Of a stretch of 21,630 bases of DNA, positions 1 to 6,767 are shown in pieces; position 1 is the stretch's first letter, and every line of letters begins with the position of its first letter. Below the pieces are notes generated by a model. It worked only from the letters and a program-made list of their open reading frames with translations. It made no database searches and had not been told where the DNA came from. The position numbers and the translations under genes are program-made. The stretch is from DASRBN01 sp035294305 (lineage in GTDB: Bacteria; Chloroflexota; Ktedonobacteria; Ktedonobacterales; Ktedonobacteraceae), in assembly GCA_035294305.1 (NCBI GenBank), contig DATGLD010000018.1, positions 1-21,630 on the forward strand, given 5' to 3'.

Positions 1-99
1 GTGTATTATAATCGCATTCGTCGCCATTCGACACTGGGATACGTGAGTCCGCTTGTCTATGAGCAATTGGGAAAGCAACTTGTGGAAAGAAACGTTTGA
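1..99 (+). CDS. IS3-family transposase, C-terminal end (partial)
   Basis: The window opens inside this reading frame. The 32 visible residues contain YYNRIRRHSTLGYVSPLVYE, the classic C-terminal signature of the IS3-family OrfB integrase-like (DDE, rve) transposase, and then stop at TGA 97-99. This protein would cut and join the ends of its insertion sequence. The catalytic residues lie upstream, outside the window, so intactness cannot be judged. The right end of the IS should lie within the next 60 or so bases, but no terminal repeat can be confirmed without the left end. The family call is secure; the subgroup is not assigned. Confidence 0.85.
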   Translation: MYYNRIRRHSTLGYVSPLVYEQLGKQLVERNV

Positions 100-159
100 C
101 GTAATACGCTCATTATGGTATAATAAAAGTACAAACGTTACATGACGTAAAAACGTTTC
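89..159. repeat. Inverted pair flanking the IS-end promoter
   Basis: GAAACGTTTGACGT at 89-102 and ACGTAAAAACGTTTC at 145-159 are imperfect inverted repeats that bracket the TATAAT box. The second arm may be close to the real right end of the IS3 element. Alternatively the pair may fold as a hairpin in readthrough RNA. Confidence 0.4.
96..124 (+). promoter_or_regulatory. Outward-facing sigma70-type promoter at the IS end
   Basis: TTGACG (96-101), a 17-base spacer and a perfect TATAAT (119-124). The -35 box overlaps the transposase stop codon. Transcription would begin near 131 and run rightward out of the insertion sequence into the propeller fragment. Outward promoters at IS ends are well known in general; activity here is inferred from the match alone. 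Confidence 0.6.
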
Positions 160-219
160 TCATCGTCCTCAGCTCCCACCTCTGGAGACTCTATCAAATC
201 GGGGCAAGCTCAGTACGCC

Positions 220-627
220 ATGGGCCACTATATTGGAGCGGTCATCCACAACGAGAGTGTCTATGTCAGCTCGGGCGATCGGTACCTCTACGCTCTACAG
301 AAGAGCAACGGAAGTCAGCGCTGGAAATATCAACTTGTTTCCTCGGGACACTATCCTGCCTCCATTGCAGAGAACGTTTTGTACATCAACACAGATGGAG
401 CCTATGCGCTCAGCAGTGCAGATGGCACAGTCCTCTGGCATCAGAATCTGGGAAGTAGTCCCAGCGTCTCTTTTACGCCATCAGTCGTCCTAGACAGGGT
501 TGTCTATCTGGCGAGCATCGATGGACATGGGCGGAGTATCCTTTACGCGCTCAACGCCAGCAACGGAACTGAGTACTGGCACAGCCACTATCCTCACCAG
601 ATAATTCCGCTCGCCACCGCTCGATAG
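220..627 (+). pseudogene. PQQ-like beta-propeller repeat protein, fragment
   Basis: The 135 residues hold about three PQQ/WD-like blades of the pattern VYV-G-LYAL-G-W (for example YVSSGDRYLYALQKSNGSQ, then YALSSADGTVLWH and YALNASNGTEYW). Proteins of this family are usually several hundred residues long and often periplasmic or exported. This piece has no signal peptide and no obvious ribosome site before ATG 220. The blade sequence can be read upstream in the same frame to about 150, right after the IS end. It stops just before the inverted-repeat element at 635. I read it as an internal remnant of a larger gene cut by mobile elements on both sides. Whether a short protein is still made is unknown. 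Confidence 0.6.
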
Positions 628-634
628 CGCTTGC

Positions 635-812
635 TGGCCTCTGAGGAACAACCGGACGGAAACTCACACTAGCGGTGCATCCGCCCGGTTCCGCCTCATT
701 GAGGATAACTTTTCTAAACAGCCTTGTACTGTTTCGTTCATCTGAAAATATGGACAAGATTTGCTGGATCACCATTATCGTACTTTTTCGTTCTGGTGTT
801 CCTCAGAGGCCA
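635..812. mobile_element. MITE-like element with 15-bp inverted ends (178 bp)
   Basis: TGGCCTCTGAGGAAC at 635-649 is perfectly inverted at 798-812, and the similarity continues more weakly inward for about 13 bases. The element has no reading frame of its own. Inside the left half is a second hairpin, 643-659 pairing with 681-697 (two short mismatches, loop of 21). No target-site duplication is visible, so it may be an old or truncated copy. It sits exactly where the propeller reading frame ends. Confidence 0.45.
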
Positions 813-905
813 TGGTGGATACAATTCCTACAGCTGCAAATGTGCCACCTGGCTTCGTAAATGTACAGGCAATCAATAGTTATATGGTACGTCGTACTTT
901 TTCGT
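778..905. repeat. Direct repeat TCGTACTTTTTCGT (two copies)
   Basis: The 14-mer TCGTACTTTTTCGT occurs at 778-791, inside the right arm of the MITE-like element, and again at 892-905. A diverged relative (TTGTACTGTTTCGTTC) lies near 724-739. The second copy could be a remnant of another end of the same element family. Confidence 0.45.
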
Positions 906-925
906 AAGAATCACACTGAAAGGCC

Positions 926-954
926 AATAGGGCGCAACATCTCTGCGCCCTATT
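926..954. terminator. Perfect 11-bp hairpin, possible terminator
   Basis: AATAGGGCGCA (926-936) pairs perfectly with TGCGCCCTATT (944-954) around a 7-base loop. There is no long T-run on either side, so it is not a textbook Rho-independent terminator. The rest of 813-1139 holds no convincing gene: an open frame exists from 861, but its translation has no family character before residue 96, where the kinase-like gene begins. Confidence 0.35.
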
Positions 955-1145
955 CAGGCTGTCAAAAGTGCTTGCTTCCTACCTTTTTTCAGCGTGAAAT
1001 CATGCAGGAAACCGTAAAATCATTCATTGCCGCAATCTTCCTGTATGCACAATCCCTCACGAAATATTTCAATATGTGTATCTTTGTGCTAAAATTACCC
1101 ACTGTGTTTTTCAATCGCAAACGAGGGGAAGGTACTGTCTTGTCT

Positions 1146-1778
1146 ATGAAACTATTCCTTCTGGGTCTGCCTGGCAGCGGCAAATCGACGATTGCGCGGT
1201 ATATCACAAACTATGTGGAAGATAGGAATTGGTCTACGAAGCATTGCGGCGACTATCCCTTTCTACGCGCAATGTTCGAGAAGGATACTCAGCACAAGCT
1301 ATTTGTGCCCGCCAAAAATGGTGGCTTCGATATGCTTGATCATGCTGTACTCGATACTGCCCTGCGGCAATTGGAACAAAGTATCCGCGAATATATCTCT
1401 AAAGCGCAATCGACGAAGATCATTTTGATTGAATTTTCTCGCAATGACTATCAACATGCTTTCTTACAGTTCAGTAAAGCATTTTTACAAGAGCAGAACA
1501 CCTATTTCCTCTACCTGGATGTTGAACCGGATATCTGCCAACGGCGGATATCGCAGCGGATTACCAATCCACAAACTGAAGATGATTATCCTGTGTCGCC
1601 AGATATCTTTAAACAGTATTATGATCATGATGATGGGCAACACTTACCCGGTATCCTTTTTCAAAGATATCAAATCGATCCACAGCGAGTGAAGATCATT
1701 TCCAATAACGGCCCATTAGAGGCAGTAACGGGAGAAATTGAGGCTTTTCTCCTCGCGATGCTGGCGAAGCTGTCATGA
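1146..1778 (+). CDS. P-loop kinase-like NTP-binding protein
   Basis: A 210-residue cytosolic protein beginning MKLFLLGLPGSGKST, with a Walker A motif GLPGSGKST at residues 7-15 directly after the first beta strand, as in small nucleoside/metabolite kinases of the AAA_33/adenylate-kinase-like group. A second strand IILIEF near residue 92 may be the Walker B-like position. A basic lid-like segment (DICQRRISQRI) and a strand YFLYLDVEP also fit a kinase fold. The substrate cannot be told from the sequence. The frame is open much further upstream, but the family signature starts here. A GAGGGGAAGG ribosome site at 1123-1132 lies 13 bases from this ATG and only 7 from an in-frame TTG at 1140, so TTG 1140 is a real alternative start (212 aa). 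The gene stands alone between accessory debris and the phosphoesterase gene. Confidence 0.75.
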   Translation: MKLFLLGLPGSGKSTIARYITNYVEDRNWSTKHCGDYPFLRAMFEKDTQHKLFVPAKNGGFDMLDHAVLDTALRQLEQSIREYISKAQSTKIILIEFSRNDYQHAFLQFSKAFLQEQNTYFLYLDVEPDICQRRISQRITNPQTEDDYPVSPDIFKQYYDHDDGQHLPGILFQRYQIDPQRVKIISNNGPLEAVTGEIEAFLLAMLAKLS

Positions 1779-1811
1779 CCGATTGGCCTCCAAGTCATTC
1801 TACCCATTTCC

Positions 1812-1840
1812 TTTACATTGCTCTCAATTTCAGTTACACT
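1812..1840 (+). promoter_or_regulatory. Candidate promoter of the phosphoesterase gene
   Basis: TTTACA (1812-1817), 17 bases, TACACT (1835-1840). Transcription would start near 1847, leaving a leader of about 108 bases before ATG 1955. The match is 5/6 and 4/6 to sigma70 consensus. No other feature was seen in the 1779-1954 gap. Confidence 0.35.
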
Positions 1841-1954
1841 TTATCCAGGTATTGACGCGCGCTATCCTCTTCGCCCTCGCTTCTCTATTATGGCTAAGCG
1901 CGCTAACGAGTAGTACACCGCACTGGCTACAATTTTTTCTTAAAGGGGGAAAGA

Positions 1955-3334
1955 ATGAATCAGCCTCGGAAGCATCCACTTGCCTTCTGGCAAAAACTCA
2001 GCACGGCAAAATTGACCCGTATCGCCTGCGTCCTCACGGTACTGCTGGTATTTCTTGGCCTCAGCCCTATTTCCCAGGCACGTGCGACACAGGCGCTAAA
2101 GCGGAAAACCAATCCCATCCAGCACATTGTGATCATGGTCAAGGAGAATCGCACCTTCGACAACTATTTTGGCACCTTTCCAGGGGCCGATGGAGCCACT
2201 ACCTATACCGGTACTGATGGCAAGCAACACCCACTGACCCACGATCCCGATACGCTCGTCTCAGATATCCTGCACACGCATTACGCCTATCTCAAAGCCT
2301 TCGACCATGGTAAACTGGATAAGTTCTCACAACTGAAAGGAGCGATCCAGGATATCAACGGCCAGATGGAGGATGTCGCGGATGGTCAGATGTACCAGTC
2401 GGATATTCCCAACTACTGGCAGTACGCGCAGACCTTCGCACTGCCGGATCATTTTTTCTACACGATCAACTCGGATAGCTTCCCCAACCATCTCTTCTCC
2501 ATTGCCGCGACCGACGATGATGTATTTGGACTTCCCCATATCACAAAACAGAAAGATAAATGGAACTGGGGCTGCGATGCTCCCCCAAATACTTACGTCC
2601 AACAGGAGCATCCAGACGGGACATTCGCCAAGACGTTCCCGTGTTTCTCGTTTGAGACGTTGGGCGATCTTCTCACCGCGAATGGCATTTCCTGGAAATA
2701 CTACGCGCCGGGACAGGGCCAGGATGGTTACGAGTGGTCGGCCTATAACGCCATTTCGGACATTCGCAATACGCAGCAATGGCAGCAGCATGTCGTCGAT
2801 TATACCCAGTTCGCCAAAGATGCCGCCGCGGGTACGCTGCCAACCGTCAGCTGGCTCGTCCAGCCTTCGAGCGTGAGCGACCATCCGCCCGCCAGTGTCT
2901 GCGTCGGCGAGAACTTCACCGTGCAGCAGATCAACGCGATTATGAACAACCAGTCGCTCTGGAGTTCAACGGCCATTTTCCTGACCTGGGACGACTGGGG
3001 GGCCTTTTATGATCACGTCGTGCCACCGACAGGCCCCAATAAATACCTTGAGTATGGCCTGCGCGCGCCCCTGATCGTGATCTCGCCCTACGTCAAGCCG
3101 GGTTTCATCGATCACACCTTCTACAGCTTCCCATCGATGCTCAAGTACGTGGAAACGACGCTCAACCTACCATCGCTCGGCGGGCTGGATCAACAGGCCA
3201 ATGACCTGACCAATGTATTCAACTATAGTCAGCAGCCCTTGCCCCCACTGGTTTTGCAAACGCGCTCCTGTTCGAGCCAGGCATATAAGGTATCTGAGCA
3301 ATTCGTGCCTGATCCTGATGTCTACGGAGACTGA
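1955..3334 (+). CDS. Exported phosphoesterase (phospholipase C / acid phosphatase family)
   Basis: A 459-residue protein of the alkaline-phosphatase-like phosphoesterase family (Pfam Phosphoesterase, PF04185) that hydrolyses phosphate monoesters or phospholipid head groups. The N-terminus is a signal peptide: basic residues to R22, a hydrophobic core at about 23-36 and a likely cleavage after ARA near residue 44, so it acts outside the membrane. The mature part opens with HIVIMVKENRTFDNYFG (E64 and N65, the metal/nucleophile-region motif of the family). Further motifs are PNHLFS near 177, SDHPP at 308-312 and DWGAFYDHVVPP at 347-358. The start has a strong AAAGGGGGAAAG ribosome site. The second member of the DH/ENR motifs is present, so the protein looks intact. 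The exact substrate is not predictable; phosphate scavenging is a reasonable guess. Confidence 0.9.
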   Translation: MNQPRKHPLAFWQKLSTAKLTRIACVLTVLLVFLGLSPISQARATQALKRKTNPIQHIVIMVKENRTFDNYFGTFPGADGATTYTGTDGKQHPLTHDPDTLVSDILHTHYAYLKAFDHGKLDKFSQLKGAIQDINGQMEDVADGQMYQSDIPNYWQYAQTFALPDHFFYTINSDSFPNHLFSIAATDDDVFGLPHITKQKDKWNWGCDAPPNTYVQQEHPDGTFAKTFPCFSFETLGDLLTANGISWKYYAPGQGQDGYEWSAYNAISDIRNTQQWQQHVVDYTQFAKDAAAGTLPTVSWLVQPSSVSDHPPASVCVGENFTVQQINAIMNNQSLWSSTAIFLTWDDWGAFYDHVVPPTGPNKYLEYGLRAPLIVISPYVKPGFIDHTFYSFPSMLKYVETTLNLPSLGGLDQQANDLTNVFNYSQQPLPPLVLQTRSCSSQAYKVSEQFVPDPDVYGD

Positions 3335-3367
3335 TTGGTACTGAGCATTTCAAGAAAGGGTTTGTGG

Positions 3368-3420
3368 AGGGCGACTATAGAGGAGGGAGTCTATAGAGGG
3401 CGTACCCTTGTGGTCGCCCT
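3368..3420. repeat. AGGGCGAC-family palindromic repeat, copy 1
   Basis: The 24-mer at 3397-3420 (AGGGCG, TACCCTTGTGGT, CGCCCT) folds into a 9-bp stem with one bulge and a 5-base loop. It is identical to 4814-4837. A further AGGGCGAC lies at 3368-3375, and between them CTATAG is repeated, giving an outer hairpin. It sits 34 bases after the phosphoesterase stop. Nothing in 3335-3546 looks coding. Confidence 0.65.
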
Positions 3421-3485
3421 GGTGAAGAACATCGCCAAAAGTGTCAGAGAGAGCTTGCATAACCCCGTCCCATATGCTACCACTA

Positions 3486-3502
3486 ATAGTAATTACTATG
3501 AT
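3486..3502 (+). promoter_or_regulatory. Perfect 14-bp palindrome overlapping a -10-like box
   Basis: ATAGTAATTACTAT (3486-3499) is a perfect palindrome 47 bases before the acyl-CoA dehydrogenase start. TATGAT (3497-3502), 5/6 to the -10 consensus, overlaps its right half. No good -35 box lies at the usual distance. The arrangement suits a repressor site such as a TetR/FadR-type operator, but no regulator gene is in the window. Confidence 0.35.
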
Positions 3503-3546
3503 AGAAGCAAAAGGGCGGCTCTCATGTCGTCTTGAGAGGAGCAACG

Positions 3547-4683
3547 ATGAATTTTGATCTCGACGCAGAGCAATTCGAAATTCGCGACATGGTACGTCGC
3601 TTCACCGGGCAAGAAATTACTCCCTATGCTGAGGAATGGGACGAAACGTATCACTTTCCCCGCGAAATCTACTCAAAAATGGGCGAACTCGGCCTGATGG
3701 GTATGACCACGCCTGAAGAGTATGGCGGTAGCGCCCTCAGTCGCCTTACAGCGGCGCTTGTTTACGAGGAACTGGCAAAAGGCGAGATGGCGACGGCTGT
3801 CGGCCTTTCCGTACATAACATGATTACTGGCTCGATAGCGCGTTTCGGTAACGAAGAGCAGCGCCAGCGCTGGGTACCGCGTTTAGCTTCCGGCGAGCTA
3901 CTGGGCGCGTTTTCGCTGAGTGAGGCGGCGTCCGGTACGGACGCAGCGAGTCTGCAATGTCGCGCGGAACGCTCAGGCGATTACTACGTGGTTAATGGAA
4001 CCAAATTGTGGGTCACGAATGGCGGCGAGGCCGATATCTATTTACTGATGGCGCGTACCGCGGAGGGCAGAGGCTCATCGGGTATCTCCTGCTTCGTGGT
4101 CGAGAAGGACACGCCTGGCTTCTCCTTTGGCAAAACAGAGCGTAAAATGGGCCTGCATTCCTCTCCGACGCGCGAACTGATCTTCGAGAACTGCGAGATA
4201 CCGCTTACCAACCGCATCGGCGAAGACGGTCAGGGTTTCAAGATAGCGCTCGCATCGTTAGATGGTGGGCGCGTCAACATCGGAGCTATCGCTGTTGGGG
4301 TGGCACAGGCGGCGTTTGAAACTGCCACAAAGTATGCGCACGAGCGCACACAGTTCGGCCAGCCGATCAGCAGCTTTCAAGGCATCCAGTTCATGCTGGC
4401 GGATATGGCGATGAAGATCGAGGCGGCGCGCCTGCTGGTCTACGAGGCCGCTTACAGGCTGGATGAGGGACAGAGCGCGAGCATGTACTCCTCCATGGCT
4501 AAGTGTTTCGCCACCGATACGGCCATGGAGGTCACGACCAACGCGGTGCAGGTGCTGGGTGGGGCAGGCTATGTACGCGATTATCCGGTCGAACGCTACA
4601 TGCGAGACGTGAAGGTTGCGCAAATTTTCGAGGGCACCAATCAGATTCAGCGAGTGGTGATTGCGCGGGCATTAAAGCATTAG
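3547..4683 (+). CDS. Acyl-CoA dehydrogenase
   Basis: A 378-residue FAD enzyme, the standard length of the acyl-CoA dehydrogenase family, which introduces the alpha-beta double bond in acyl-CoA and passes electrons to ETF. In order it shows the N-terminal helical domain, the FAD-binding middle part (FSLSEAASGTDAA, then WVTNGGEADIYL), the signature YAHERTQFGQPISSFQGIQF and the C-terminal VLGGAGYVRDYPVERYMRD. The catalytic base is the glutamate of IFEGTNQIQ (E362), as in short/medium-chain and butyryl-type enzymes. The ATG at 3547 is preferred over the in-frame TTG at 3532 because AGAGGA ends 6 bases before it. It faces the end of the nuo operon convergently. Substrate chain length is not decided by sequence. 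Its 3' end is duplicated just downstream. Confidence 0.93.
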   Translation: MNFDLDAEQFEIRDMVRRFTGQEITPYAEEWDETYHFPREIYSKMGELGLMGMTTPEEYGGSALSRLTAALVYEELAKGEMATAVGLSVHNMITGSIARFGNEEQRQRWVPRLASGELLGAFSLSEAASGTDAASLQCRAERSGDYYVVNGTKLWVTNGGEADIYLLMARTAEGRGSSGISCFVVEKDTPGFSFGKTERKMGLHSSPTRELIFENCEIPLTNRIGEDGQGFKIALASLDGGRVNIGAIAVGVAQAAFETATKYAHERTQFGQPISSFQGIQFMLADMAMKIEAARLLVYEAAYRLDEGQSASMYSSMAKCFATDTAMEVTTNAVQVLGGAGYVRDYPVERYMRDVKVAQIFEGTNQIQRVVIARALKH

Positions 4684-4779
4684 CAGGCGAGCAACAGGGC
4701 GACTACTCTGCTGGAAGTGGGCCAGGGCCGAGAGTAGCCCATCATTAAAGCATTAGCAGGCGAGCAACAGGGCGACTAC
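4670..4779. repeat. 37-bp direct repeat copying the end of the acyl-CoA dehydrogenase gene
   Basis: Bases 4670-4706 (the last codons, the TAG stop and 23 bases beyond) recur identically at 4743-4779, with 36 bases between. Both copies contain the AGGGCGAC 8-mer (4696-4703 and 4769-4776). It is either a tandem duplication with divergence or the flank of a small inserted element. Confidence 0.75.
4697..4740 (+). terminator. Hairpin after the acyl-CoA dehydrogenase stop
   Basis: GGGC plus CTACTCT (4697-4709, with a GA bulge) pairs with AGAGTAGCCC (4731-4740). It begins 14 bases after the stop. There is no U-run, so it is at best a weak or Rho-assisted terminator between two convergent transcription units. 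Confidence 0.3.
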
Positions 4780-4813
4780 AGGCTACAGCCTGATTGGCGT
4801 TCATGTAACGACG

Positions 4814-4837
4814 AGGGCGTACCCTTGTGGTCGCCCT
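4814..4837. repeat. AGGGCGAC-family palindromic repeat, copy 2
   Basis: Identical over 24 bases to 3397-3420 and flanked by GAG/CTC, which lengthens the stem. It lies between the converging acyl-CoA dehydrogenase and nuoN genes, 48 bases beyond the nuoN stop. Confidence 0.7.
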
Positions 4838-4884
4838 CTCTATATCCTCTGCAAGCTGTTGTTTTTCGTGCTTCTCCATCTCCA

Positions 4885-6594
4885 TCAATGCAGCATCATC
4901 TGGGTGCCCTGCTGTGCCACGGTCACGAGCCAGAACGGCAGAATCGTACCCATCAAGAAGGTGCCGGCCAGCGCGATATAGAGCGCCAGCCAGGTTGTCC
5001 AGGCAATAATCGGCTTGCTTTCGACGGGCTTTACCAGGGAGGGCGGTTTCGTGCGGCCTGCGGTTGACGGTTTGACAGCGACAGCAGTAGCCGTGCCGGC
5101 AGGAGCGGCATTGCTCAATCTCGATGAGATGCGCCTTCCAGCAGACCCTGTAGGGACAGCGCCTGGCGCCTGTCCTGGCGTTGGCGCAACTTCCCTCTCC
5201 ATGAACATCGACGCGATTACGCGCAGGTAGTAGTACATGCCGAGGACGCTAGCGACGACGCCGATAATCAGCAGTTCCGGGTGGCCTCCGACAAGCGCGG
5301 CGTAGAAGATATAATATTTGGCGGCGAAACCGGCCATGGGCGGGAAACCGGCCAGGGCCACCATGAATAAGGCCAGCAGTCCGGCCAGCACCGGCTGGCG
5401 ATACCACAGTCCGCGTATCTCGCTCAAGCTGTTGCCACTGTTATCAGGCTTCTCCAGGACCGAGACGACGCCAAAAGCTCCCAGGTTCAAGAAGGTATAG
5501 CAGAGCAGGTAGAAAAGGATGGCGGAAAGCCCGATTGTTCCCCCCACTACGACGCCGATCAAAAGATAGCCCGCGTGCGCGATACTGGAATAGGCCAGCA
5601 GGCGCTTGACGTTGTTCTGCGCTAGCGCCAGCACGTTGCCACCCACGATAGTCAGAATAGCGATAGCCCAGACCACCGGTTCCCACGTTGTTTTAATGGG
5701 TAGCAGCGCAACATCGAAGACTCGCGCAAAAGCGATCAGAGCGGCGGCCTTGGTGCCTACGGACATAAAGGCAGTCACAGGAGCCGGAGCGCCCTCGTAG
5801 ACATCAGGTGTCCAGGCTTGAAACGGCACTGCCGAGACCTTAAAAGCAAAGCCGACGATCAGCAGTCCCATCCCGATCAGCAGCAATGTCGTGCTTGCGG
5901 TGTGCGCCGAGAGATAGCCCCGAATGCCGGCGAACGAGGTGTTGCCCGTTGCGCCATAGGTCATGGCAATACCGTACAGCAAAAAGGCCGAGGCGAATGA
6001 ACTGAGCAGGAAATACTTCATGCCGGCTTCCTGCGACGTGATGCGCCGCGCGACGAAGCCGCAGAGAATGTAGAGGGCCAGCGAGAGCATCTCAATGCCC
6101 AGGAAGATGGTTAGAAAGCTGGTGGCTGCCGCCATGATCATCATGCCGACAGTGGCCAGGAGCATCAAGGCATAATATTCTCCCTGGTGCAGAATATTCA
6201 GGCGGCTCAGATAGCCAGGAGACAGGAGAACGCCCAGGAAACTGGCGCTGAGGATGATGATATAGGCATATAGTGACCCACCATCTGAGCCGATCATGGA
6301 ATTGAATGCAGCCTGGTGATCCCCTACAAAGAACAGGACGATAGTGGCGGCAAAAGCGCCCAGTATTCCCAATAAACTCAAGGCTGGCAGCGCCAGAAAG
6401 TTAAAAGATAGGAGGGTATTTGGAGGCGCTTGCATGCTATCCATGGGAAGCGCTCCTGATTTGGCTTGCTGCTTTTGAGCCGGTCGTGTCAGGAGTAAAT
6501 CCGCCAGCAGGACCAGCAATGCCGTGCCCGCCAGAACTATCAGGGGGGTGATGCGCCCCCAATCAGCAGCAGAGACGATAAATGTGAACGACAT
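4885..6594 (-). CDS. nuoN: NADH-quinone oxidoreductase subunit N
   Basis: A 569-residue antiporter-like membrane subunit of complex I, one of the three proton-channel modules (proton_antipo_M family). Key channel residues are present: the TM5 glutamate in FLGIEMLSLALYI, the lysine in GFAFKVSAVPFQAW and the following PDVYEGAPAPVTAFMSVGTK. It is longer than the usual 480-500 residues, because a proline/alanine/serine-rich hydrophilic stretch of about 60 residues (about 467-529) separates the penultimate helices from the last TM helix (WLALYIALAGTFLMGTILPF). The start has AAGGAGAAGGA 7 bases upstream. It is the last gene of the nuo cluster and is separated from nuoM by a 157-bp gap with repeats. 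Part of the linker is encoded by a palindromic repeat. Confidence 0.96.
   Translation of the reverse strand: MSFTFIVSAADWGRITPLIVLAGTALLVLLADLLLTRPAQKQQAKSGALPMDSMQAPPNTLLSFNFLALPALSLLGILGAFAATIVLFFVGDHQAAFNSMIGSDGGSLYAYIIILSASFLGVLLSPGYLSRLNILHQGEYYALMLLATVGMMIMAAATSFLTIFLGIEMLSLALYILCGFVARRITSQEAGMKYFLLSSFASAFLLYGIAMTYGATGNTSFAGIRGYLSAHTASTTLLLIGMGLLIVGFAFKVSAVPFQAWTPDVYEGAPAPVTAFMSVGTKAAALIAFARVFDVALLPIKTTWEPVVWAIAILTIVGGNVLALAQNNVKRLLAYSSIAHAGYLLIGVVVGGTIGLSAILFYLLCYTFLNLGAFGVVSVLEKPDNSGNSLSEIRGLWYRQPVLAGLLALFMVALAGFPPMAGFAAKYYIFYAALVGGHPELLIIGVVASVLGMYYYLRVIASMFMEREVAPTPGQAPGAVPTGSAGRRISSRLSNAAPAGTATAVAVKPSTAGRTKPPSLVKPVESKPIIAWTTWLALYIALAGTFLMGTILPFWLVTVAQQGTQMMLH
5150..5177. repeat. 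Palindromic repeat inside the nuoN linker
   Basis: GGACAGCGC and GCGCCTGTCC form a 9-bp stem with one bulged base and a 3-base loop. The 12-mer GTAGGGACAGCG (5150-5161) also opens the intergenic palindrome at 19252-19263. In nuoN it encodes residues of the disordered linker around 472-486 (TPGQAPGAVPTGSAG). Confidence 0.45.
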
Positions 6595-6682
6595 AGAAAA
6601 ATCCTTCTCCTTGCATCCTGCCCACGTGCGATAGCACTAGCCACGAACGAGCGGCGTTGGCAGGATGGATAGGTGCCGAGTT

Positions 6683-6767
6683 AATGTACCAAAGCGGGTA
6701 AGTGCCAGGGTACCCACAAGGGATACCCTTACAACGACCCGACTATGCTTGTCAATGTACCAAAGCG
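6683..6767. repeat. Duplicated nuoM end flanking an AGGGCGAC-like palindrome
   Basis: AATGTACCAAAGCG occurs at 6754-6767, where it encodes the last residues and start of the nuoM stop, and again at 6683-6696. The 57 bases between contain AGGGTACCCACAAGGGATAC followed by CCT (6707-6729), a relative of the CCCTTGTGG palindromes. Read on the minus strand, both copies spell Ala-Leu-Val-His-stop (TGA in the gene, TAA in the outer copy). Confidence 0.65.

Noticed and set aside
861..1145. N-terminal extension of the kinase-like frame from ATG 861
   Set aside because: The first 95 residues have no family character, contain many Cys/Phe/Tyr from A+T-rich DNA, and the Walker A strand begins right after ATG 1146, where a ribosome site exists.
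2327..2884. Long minus-strand open frame inside the phosphoesterase gene
   Set aside because: It is a shadow of a clearly coding plus-strand gene with intact family motifs; the translation resembles no family.
3335..3535. Small open frame between the phosphoesterase and acyl-CoA dehydrogenase genes
   Set aside because: It runs through the palindromic repeats and has no ribosome site or recognisable protein features.
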